NCBI GenBank assembly: GCA_003501375.1
Contig: DNPO01000143.1
Span: 1 to 7,820 of the forward strand
Source: Candidatus Sumerlaeota bacterium
GTDB lineage: Bacteria; Sumerlaeota; Sumerlaeia; UBA8349
Length of the DNA stretch: 7,820 nt
Direction of reading: 5' to 3'
Part shown: one piece after another, positions 1 to 4,788 of the stretch
How the letters are laid out: each line of letters opens with the position of its first letter
How positions within the stretch are numbered: the first letter of the stretch is position 1
Made by a program: the position numbers and the translations under genes
Notes under the pieces: generated by a model
What the model saw: the letters and a program-made list of their open reading frames with translations, nothing else
The model's database searches: none
What the model was told of the DNA's origin: nothing

Positions 1-396
1 CGCAGCAACATCGTCGGCAAACCGATGGCGTTGTTGATGCAACGTAAGGGCAAAGGCGCAGACGCCACTGTTACCGTGGTGCATTCGCGCACACCCGACC
101 TGAAAGAAGTTTGCCGCTCGGCGGATATTTTGATCGCGGCGATTGGTCGCCCGGAAATGTTTACGGCGGAATATGTCAAGCCCGGTGCCGTGGTCATCGA
201 CGTGGGAATCAATCGCGTGGAAGACGCGTCTAAACCAAAGGGGTATCGGCTGTGCGGCGACGTGGATTTTGAAAGCGTGAAGGAGGTTGCTTCAGCCATT
301 ACGCCCGTTCCCGGCGGGGTGGGACTGATGACGGTCGCCATGCTGATGACCAACACGTTAGAAGCCGCCAAGCGCAAAGCGGGCTGGATAAAATAA
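1..396 (+). CDS. folD: FolD, methylenetetrahydrofolate dehydrogenase/cyclohydrolase (C-terminal part, 5' end outside window)
   Basis: Bifunctional cytosolic enzyme that oxidises 5,10-methylene-THF with NADP and hydrolyses the methenyl product to 10-formyl-THF, feeding purine and fMet synthesis. The window opens inside the gene in frame 1. The visible 131 residues are the C-terminal NAD(P)-binding half of a family usually near 285-300 residues; the N-terminal catalytic Tyr/Lys region is missing. Visible signatures are RSNIVGKP (the 'sRSxxVGxP' nucleotide-binding loop), VVHSRT, ADILIAAIGRP, GAVVIDVGIN, LCGDVDF and ITPVPGGVGLMT near the end. The family motif is normally PGGVGPMT, and here the Pro is Leu (codon ctg). 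The ATG at 25 is internal to the IVGKP-MAL motif and is not the start. The gene faces the minus-strand thiamine operon. The assignment rests on the run of family motifs and is secure. Confidence 0.96.
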   Translation, partial: RSNIVGKPMALLMQRKGKGADATVTVVHSRTPDLKEVCRSADILIAAIGRPEMFTAEYVKPGAVVIDVGINRVEDASKPKGYRLCGDVDFESVKEVASAITPVPGGVGLMTVAMLMTNTLEAAKRKAGWIK

Positions 397-648
397 ACGA
401 GAGTGGCTACTTACTGATAAACTCTTCTTAGTTTGCTATCTGTTCAGAACCATTATCACTGAAAAGCAACTTTCTTATCCCTGCGGGATGTATATCAAAC
501 AGCATACGCATATATGACAAAGCCTTTGGGTAGCGCGTGGTCAGATTGCCCTGAACCGCACGCTACCCAAGGGCAGGCTGTTTCTTGTTGCTTTCAAAAT
601 TAATCCAGCAAATAAGGATACCCATTGTTGAGTTTGCTGAAAAGTCCC
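397..648. other. Convergent intergenic region
   Basis: This lies between the end of folD (plus strand) and the end of the minus-strand operon. It is AT-richer than the flanking genes and carries no open frame I would defend. Its one clear structure is the hairpin at 523-573. I see no tRNA, promoter pair or known riboswitch motif in it. Confidence 0.6.
523..573. terminator. Long hairpin between convergent genes, probable terminator
   Basis: Arms 523-540 and 556-573 pair almost throughout: a 13-bp outer segment (one G-U in RNA) around GGGTAGCG/CGCTACCC, one C-A mismatch, then four more pairs including one G-U. Inside, TCAG at 541-544 pairs with CTGA at 551-554, leaving a 6-nt loop. On the plus strand the stem is followed within a few bases by the T-rich stretch tgtttcttgttg, as expected of a terminator for folD about 130 bp upstream. 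On the minus strand the downstream tract is poorer, so termination of the thi operon here is possible but less certain. The stem is longer than a typical intrinsic terminator, so a repeat element or small RNA is an alternative. Confidence 0.55.
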
Positions 649-792
649 TCAAAAGCTCCTCAAAGTATAGGTATTTTCTTTGTATGATTTTTTCTTGCCA
701 TCCAGTTCCAAACTAACTTTCAATCCACGCTCACTCGGATTTGTTCCTGCAGAACGCCAGCCCCCAGGATTTGCGCCATCGCCCCCACGAAA
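649..792 (-). pseudogene. In-frame open extension beyond the TAA of the small ORF (possible broken or readthrough C-terminal half)
   Basis: Directly after the TAA at 793-795 the same minus-strand frame stays open for 47 sense codons to a TGA at 649-651. The translation begins FRGGDGANPGGW and ends with a Lys-rich amphipathic stretch containing LKVSLELDGKKKSYKENTY. It has no ATG or GTG; the first possible start is a TTG 24 codons in, with no evident Shine-Dalgarno sequence. So it cannot easily be a separate gene. It could be the C-terminal half of a roughly 95-residue protein broken by a nonsense change, a readthrough product, or chance. The composition (Gly/Asn/Pro, then charged beta-like residues) looks more like coding sequence than random DNA, but I recognise no family. 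Confidence 0.3.
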
Positions 793-936
793 TTACGCCT
801 TTTCTGTCTCGCTCAATTCCACCTTTTTCCGACATTCAGCGCGTGCTTTTTCCTTCCGTAAATCGCCATGTTCCTTACCCGGGGGTGGCACCGGCAGGCG
901 CGACTTGGGTGGGCGGGGAATTTTTTTCTTTCCCAT
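793..936 (-). CDS. Small basic Pro/Lys-rich hypothetical protein, third gene of the thi operon
   Basis: A 47-residue ORF starting at the ATG at 936, 14 nt after the thiL stop. A GAGG Shine-Dalgarno sequence lies 8 nt upstream of this ATG, so I prefer it to the upstream in-frame ATG at 984, which lies inside thiL. The protein begins MGKKKIPRPPKSR, continues with a PVPPPGKEHGDL segment and ends in a charged, probably helical stretch (EKARAECRKK). It has no signal peptide or membrane segment and would be cytosolic. It is rich in Lys, Arg, Pro and Glu. I recognise no family. Its position makes it co-transcribed with thiE and thiL, but that alone does not make it a thiamine gene. The frame continues open past the TAA, so this may be the N-terminal half of a longer, interrupted protein. 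Confidence 0.5.
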   Translation of the reverse strand: MGKKKIPRPPKSRLPVPPPGKEHGDLRKEKARAECRKKVELSETEKA

Positions 937-950
937 AATTCCATCCTCTT

Positions 951-2000
951 TCAATAATGCTGAAATGAAACGTTGCGCATGCAAACTGCGCGATTGTTTG
1001 CATCAAGATAACGTACGCCATCGCCAGGAACCACCCGACCAATGCGTGTGATGCGTGTTTTGCGTTTGCCTGTGGCACGCGCTACTTTGTCTAACCAACA
1101 ACTTTCGTCTTGTGATGACGTAAAAAGTAATTCATAATCCTCCCCACCCCAAAGCGCAAATTCTTCTGGTTTTAACGGCAAGGCGGGAATTAAATGCTTG
1201 AGCGTGGAAGAAATGGGCAGGGCGGATAAAGAGACCTCAAACCCGCAAGCGGATGCCGCCGCCATGCGCGGCAGATCGGTACCGAGACCGTCACTCAAGT
1301 CCATCATCGCGCCTTCGCAGTGGTGCGCAATCGCGATACCCTCGAACACCCGCGCCCGCGGTGACTGGTGCTTCCGAATCAGGGCTTCGCGCTCCTTGGT
1401 ACCTCCCGCTAATTGGGAATCACGCAGCAGGTGCAATCCCGCACCAGAATCGCCCAACGTTTCCGTCACATACAAAAACTGTCCGGGTTTTGCCTGAGAA
1501 CGCAAAGCAAGCGGAGCCTTCCCTTCACAATATCCCCCTGTGGCAATGTTGATAACAATGTGTTCGGAACGGACGCAATCACCACCCAAACAAACCGCAC
1601 TGTAAGGAGCCAATGCTTTTTTCAAGCCCCGATAGAACGAAAAAACCCAATCGAGTTGCAATTTGCCCGGCAGTCCAAGCGACACCAAAACCCACGCCGG
1701 CCAAGCACCCATCGAAGCCAAATCACTCAAATTAACCTCAGCGGCTTTGCGCCCCAGTTGTTCGGGCGGATGCTCCGAAAAGAAGTGCGTTCCTTCCACG
1801 AGCATATCCGTGGTAAGCGCTTGCGGAGTAGCGGCACGCGCCTGCACCACTGCGGCATCGTCGCCGATTCCCGCCAGCAACTTCCACTTGGCCCAACTTG
1901 GCACACTCTTCGACCGTTCGGTTGGACGCGTCCAAGCCGCAATGCGTCGGACCAATTCGTTTTCGCCGACTTCACGCAGGAGCATTTTTTCAGACGCCAT
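951..2000 (-). CDS. thiL: ThiL, thiamine-monophosphate kinase
   Basis: Uses ATP to phosphorylate thiamine monophosphate to thiamine pyrophosphate, the final cytosolic step of cofactor synthesis. At 349 residues it is close to the usual 320-350. It is a member of the PurM/AIRS-like ATP-binding superfamily. Motifs in order: VGENELVRRI at 11-20, GIGDDAAVV at 44-52 (metal/ATP acidic loop), D65 with VEGTHF at 68-73, NLSDLASMGA at 90-99, GGDCVRS at 139-145 (commonly GGDTTRS), LGDSGAGL at 182-189, MDLSDGL at 233-239, GGEDYELLFT at 285-294 and ITRIGRV near the C terminus. All expected acidic metal ligands appear present. I chose the start at 2000 because a GAGG Shine-Dalgarno sequence lies 7 nt upstream and the family motif begins soon after; an ATG five codons in has no better site. 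The start overlaps the end of thiE by 11 nt, implying translational coupling. Confidence 0.95.
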   Translation of the reverse strand: MASEKMLLREVGENELVRRIAAWTRPTERSKSVPSWAKWKLLAGIGDDAAVVQARAATPQALTTDMLVEGTHFFSEHPPEQLGRKAAEVNLSDLASMGAWPAWVLVSLGLPGKLQLDWVFSFYRGLKKALAPYSAVCLGGDCVRSEHIVINIATGGYCEGKAPLALRSQAKPGQFLYVTETLGDSGAGLHLLRDSQLAGGTKEREALIRKHQSPRARVFEGIAIAHHCEGAMMDLSDGLGTDLPRMAAASACGFEVSLSALPISSTLKHLIPALPLKPEEFALWGGEDYELLFTSSQDESCWLDKVARATGKRKTRITRIGRVVPGDGVRYLDANNRAVCMRNVSFQHY

Positions 2001-2664
2001 GTTCCCGCCTCGCGTCGGTGAATTTTTCCTGAAACTTTTGGAGTTGAACAACAGGGTTTTCTGTGCGGCTGATTGCCGAAATAACCGCTGCATTTTTGCA
2101 TCCCGTGGTAAGCACTTGATCAATGTTTTCAAATGAAATACCACCAATCGCCACCTGTGGCAATCGGCTATGTTCCGCCGCCCACGTGAGCAGTTCCAAC
2201 CCAGTAACTGGCGACGCATTCAGTTTGGTAGTGGTCGGAAAAACGGGGCCTACCCCGATGTAATCCACGGGTTCATTTTGCGCAGCAAGAATCTGTTCCC
2301 GGTTGTGGGTTGAAAGTCCGAGTATGCGCTCGGTACCGATAATCTTCCGCGCCTCCGTGGGTGACAGATCGTCCTGCCCGACATGCACCCCGTCGGCATC
2401 CAGTTCGACGGCAAGTTCCGGGCGATCGTTCAGAATGAACAAAGCCTTGTGCGCCCGCGTGAGACGTCGCACTTCGCGTCCCAAGGCTTTCAATTCCACT
2501 TCCGACAGATGCTTGACGCGCAACTGGATCAGGCGCAATCCCACAGCCAGGGCGCTTTCCAGAAAAGGAAGGAACGTCCCGCGCGCAATCATCTCCTCGT
2601 CGGAGATCAGGTAGAGTCCACTGTTCGTAAAACAAATAGAGTTGGTATGATGAAGAATTGTCAT
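1990..2664 (-). CDS. thiE: ThiE, thiamine-phosphate synthase
   Basis: Condenses HMP-pyrophosphate with thiazole phosphate to give thiamine monophosphate and pyrophosphate, the substrate of the next gene product, ThiL. It has 224 residues, typical for this TIM-barrel family (about 210-225). Motifs: QLRVK at 47-51 (pyrophosphate-binding QLR-x-K), LNDRPELA at 78-85, ADGVHVGQDDL at 90-100, GLSTHN at 116-121, DYIGVGPVFPTTTK at 134-147 and VAIGGIS at 171-177, followed by NAAVISAI at 191-198. The usual 'GADG' before the last strand reads GCKN here, a mild deviation. The start at 2664 is the only ATG before the barrel, but its Shine-Dalgarno sequence is poor (only a G-run directly abutting the ATG). 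Translation may be weak or leaderless. The gene is first in its unit, cut off from the upstream gene by a terminator. I saw no TPP riboswitch in the short leader. Confidence 0.95.
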   Translation of the reverse strand: MTILHHTNSICFTNSGLYLISDEEMIARGTFLPFLESALAVGLRLIQLRVKHLSEVELKALGREVRRLTRAHKALFILNDRPELAVELDADGVHVGQDDLSPTEARKIIGTERILGLSTHNREQILAAQNEPVDYIGVGPVFPTTTKLNASPVTGLELLTWAAEHSRLPQVAIGGISFENIDQVLTTGCKNAAVISAISRTENPVVQLQKFQEKFTDARREHGV

Positions 2665-2670
2665 GCCCCC

Positions 2671-2699
2671 AACGTAGCAGAGGCAATTCTGAAAAGCAA
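2671..2699 (-). promoter_or_regulatory. Weak candidate promoter for the thiE-thiL operon
   Basis: On the minus strand, TTGCTT (2694-2699) and TACGTT (2671-2676) are separated by 17 nt. Each matches the sigma-70 consensus at only three of six positions. A promoter must lie in this short gap if the upstream terminator works. Transcription from this pair would begin at or just before the thiE ATG, which would fit the lack of a proper Shine-Dalgarno sequence. This is an inference from position. Confidence 0.2.
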
Positions 2700-2718
2700 A
2701 TACTTACAAAAAACAGAT

Positions 2719-2752
2719 CGTCCGGTTCTGTCTGATCAAACAGAACCGGACG
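2719..2752 (-). terminator. Rho-independent terminator of the 5'-nucleotidase-like gene
   Basis: A perfect 13-bp stem (2719-2731 with 2740-2752) carries the CCGGTTCTGT/ACAGAACCGG core around an 8-nt loop. Read on the minus strand it is followed by ctgttttttgtaag, a clear U-tract. It sits 20 nt past the stop of the lipoprotein gene and before thiE, so it separates the two transcription units. Confidence 0.88.
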
Positions 2753-2771
2753 CGGTTACCTCACCATCAAT

Positions 2772-4118
2772 CTATTTCCCTTTTGGGGGGACAACGCCCT
2801 TCCATTCCTTGACCGTATCGATAATCGTCTGTCTCAAGTCATCGTCGCGACGGTCAATCTGGTCGCCACCCACCTGCAAACGACGCAGAAGCCCCTTGGC
2901 CGTATAACTGTTGGTCGCCAGGGTATAGAAGGGTTTTTCCTCGGTAAACGTCGCCCCCTTCTTCAGCACCTTCTCTATCTCATCCTTCTTCAATTTAAAA
3001 ATTACAATCGTATTATCAAATGGACATACGTTGTAAATGTCACGGATAAGAATCGTACCAGCCTTGATACCAGTTCGGGTTCCGCCCTCTTCCTGCAAAG
3101 CAAAATCGGTTTTGAATTTTGACTTCAGCACGGTCTCAATAAAACGGCTGGTGCGCTCTTGCGACAAGGATTTTTCGCAATGGCCGATTTCCACATCCAC
3201 CACGGACGAGACCTTATCTTCCCACAGTTTAACACGTTTCGCCACTTCCGCATCTGGTTCCAACCCCTTTACCGGGATGGAAACTAATTCTCCGCTCGAA
3301 GTTGTCACCCGATGCGTTTTGGGGTCAAGTGCCAATTCTACCCGGCCTACATATTGTCCCTTGCTACCTGCCTGAACGACCAGCGTCTTGCCAACGCGCA
3401 CGGGTTCCTTTAAAACCGTATGGCTGTGCCCCCCCACAATGACGTCAATGCCTTGCACTTTCGATGCCAGTTTTTCATCCTCTTCGACGCCCAAGTGACT
3501 GAGTAATACGATTACATCACAAGAACCACGCAATTCCTTGAGTTGCTTTTCCACAATGCGCTGCGGCGCGGAGACCTTCAGGGCCTCATCCGTAATCGAC
3601 TCAGTAGTGGTTGCACCAATAACACCGATGCGAATTCCATTCACGGTAAAAGTCTTCGTGGCCGCAGGAGCAAACAAGCCCTTGTTCACCAGGAAAACCG
3701 TCCCGGAAATAATGGGGAATTTGGCAGTTTCGAGATATTTCTTTGCCACTTCCACGCCATTGTCAAACTCATGATTACCAAAGGTCGCAACATCGATGTC
3801 CATATAATTCAAGATATCGAAAATCGGCACGCCCTTGTAAATCGTGCTCACGGCTGATCCCTGCACCATATCTCCGGCGCACATAACGAACACATCCTTG
3901 CGAGTGGTTTTTTCCTGCTTGATGTAAGATGCCACATTGGCAAATCCCCCCGTGCCATCCTTCAGCGGCATCAGTTGCGCGTGTAAGTCGTTCACGTGTA
4001 AAATTTCCAGACTTGTCCCCGCTTTAGCATTGGGGGTTTCAACGTCCGTTTGCGCGCAGGCCACCAAGTTGGATACAAGAAAAACCGCCACCAAGAGCAA
4101 ATTTCGAAAACGCTTCAT
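2772..4118 (-). CDS. UshA/5'-nucleotidase-family metallophosphoesterase lipoprotein
   Basis: Probable dimetal phosphoesterase acting outside the cytoplasm on nucleotides or related phosphoesters. It has 448 residues. Residues 1-21 form a lipoprotein signal (MKRF, hydrophobic core, lipobox LVAC with Cys21), so the protein should be anchored in a membrane rather than free in the periplasm. The calcineurin-like domain covers about 37-235: HVNDLH (D44, H46), GD at 82-83, GNHEFD at 114-119, SHLG at 207-210 and GGHSH at 229-233, so all metal and catalytic motifs are present. A 5'-nucleotidase C-terminal domain follows (about 300-440), with EEGGTR at 343-348 and a CPFDNT segment at 365-370. The aromatic GGDG(F/Y) substrate loop usual in UshA is not evident; TLATNSYTAKG stands in its place, so the substrate is uncertain. 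The start at 4118 is chosen over 4130 because GAGG lies 6 nt upstream. The gene appears monocistronic between two terminators. Confidence 0.92.
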   Translation of the reverse strand: MKRFRNLLLVAVFLVSNLVACAQTDVETPNAKAGTSLEILHVNDLHAQLMPLKDGTGGFANVASYIKQEKTTRKDVFVMCAGDMVQGSAVSTIYKGVPIFDILNYMDIDVATFGNHEFDNGVEVAKKYLETAKFPIISGTVFLVNKGLFAPAATKTFTVNGIRIGVIGATTTESITDEALKVSAPQRIVEKQLKELRGSCDVIVLLSHLGVEEDEKLASKVQGIDVIVGGHSHTVLKEPVRVGKTLVVQAGSKGQYVGRVELALDPKTHRVTTSSGELVSIPVKGLEPDAEVAKRVKLWEDKVSSVVDVEIGHCEKSLSQERTSRFIETVLKSKFKTDFALQEEGGTRTGIKAGTILIRDIYNVCPFDNTIVIFKLKKDEIEKVLKKGATFTEEKPFYTLATNSYTAKGLLRRLQVGGDQIDRRDDDLRQTIIDTVKEWKGVVPPKGK

Positions 4119-4261
4119 AAAACACCTCACTGTATTTGGGGTTAACGACGTTCATAAACTCTGACCGTCCATTGCATCTCGTGCTCAAGATACCGACCTG
4201 CTGCGGAAAAAACACGTGAAAAATTGATGAAAAAACGCCCATGCAACTATGTGGGATGCCC

Positions 4262-4304
4262 AAAAACAAAAGACACCGCAAAATCTGCGGTGTCTTTTGT
4301 TTTT
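4262..4304. terminator. Strong 19-bp-stem terminator, probably bidirectional
   Basis: Arms 4262-4280 and 4286-4304 are perfectly complementary, around a 5-nt loop (AAATC). The GC-rich core GACACCGCA/TGCGGTGTC is flanked by A-rich and T-rich ends, so the structure has a U-tract read either way. It lies about 25 nt beyond the stop of the small minus-strand lipoprotein gene at 4330, which it most likely terminates. It also insulates the 5'-nucleotidase gene, whose promoter must then lie within 4119-4261. I found no convincing -35/-10 pair there. Confidence 0.9.
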
Positions 4305-4329
4305 ATGAGATTATCCCAACACATCGAGA

Positions 4330-4725
4330 TTAGGGGTGCATGGGACGGGGGCCAGCAGGGCCAGCGCCACCAGGGCTGGAAACTGGAGCACGCCCCCCAC
4401 CAACACCAGCAGGGCCGCCGGGGCCACCAGGCCCGCCGCCGCCAATGAACGGGCGTGGGGCGTCATGGCCAAGTCGCTGGGGATGACCACGGTGTGGAAT
4501 GTGACCAGGCCAGTGATTTCCGTGTACCCAAATGTGTCCATCCCACCAGTAATACATGGAGACGCCGGGGTCAAAATACACGTTCACATCCGGGTAGAAT
4601 TCAACCTCCGCTGTTTGTATCTCAACGGTTGGTACGCGAGCGCTAATAACGCACCCGGTCATCCCCAGCGACAAAACGGAAAGTGTGCTAGCAGCCAACA
4701 GAGACTTCACAATAATCTTCTTCAT
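4330..4725 (-). CDS. Small Trp/Tyr-rich, Gly/Pro-tailed lipoprotein of unknown function
   Basis: A 131-residue envelope protein. The N terminus is a lipoprotein signal: MKK, hydrophobic core, then LGMTGC with the lipid-modified Cys at 25. Met at the -3 position is tolerated but not typical. The middle section (about 30-80) has short beta-like segments with many aromatics, including VNVYFDPGVSMYYWWDG followed by HIWVHGNHWP. This pattern is common in small uncharacterised surface lipoproteins. The C-terminal 45 or so residues are almost entirely Gly, Pro, Ala and Arg (GGGGPGGPGGPAG) and should be disordered. An AAGGAAG Shine-Dalgarno sequence lies shortly before the ATG at 4725. It follows the large FecR-domain gene by 63 nt on the same strand, with no terminator between, so both are likely co-transcribed and end at the 4262-4304 hairpin. 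Its Trp-rich core resembles the Trp-rich domain of that neighbour. No catalytic motif is visible. Confidence 0.8.
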   Translation of the reverse strand: MKKIIVKSLLAASTLSVLSLGMTGCVISARVPTVEIQTAEVEFYPDVNVYFDPGVSMYYWWDGHIWVHGNHWPGHIPHRGHPQRLGHDAPRPFIGGGGPGGPGGPAGVGGGRAPVSSPGGAGPAGPRPMHP

Positions 4726-4788
4726 TTTTTCTTCTTCCTTTCCCGGATTTTCCGGTTTACCTATACAATCAAGATTCCTGCTTTCAAC

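Noticed and set aside
680..1051. 123-codon plus-strand open frame over the small ORF and the end of thiL
   Set aside because: Antisense to thiL and the small basic ORF, no ribosome site, and no recognisable protein features.
2001..2219. N-terminal extension of ThiL to the ATG at 2219
   Set aside because: The extra 73 residues overlap thiE in another frame and resemble no kinase sequence. The start at 2000 has a proper Shine-Dalgarno sequence and fits the family length.
2665..2771. Possible TPP riboswitch before thiE
   Set aside because: The only structure is the 13-bp terminator hairpin. The space is too short and the conserved thi-box motifs are not seen.
4736..4765. Short ccgg-aaaat-ccgg inverted repeat between the large gene and the lipoprotein gene
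   Set aside because: Only about four base pairs with no U-tract, and too weak to be called a terminator or attenuator.
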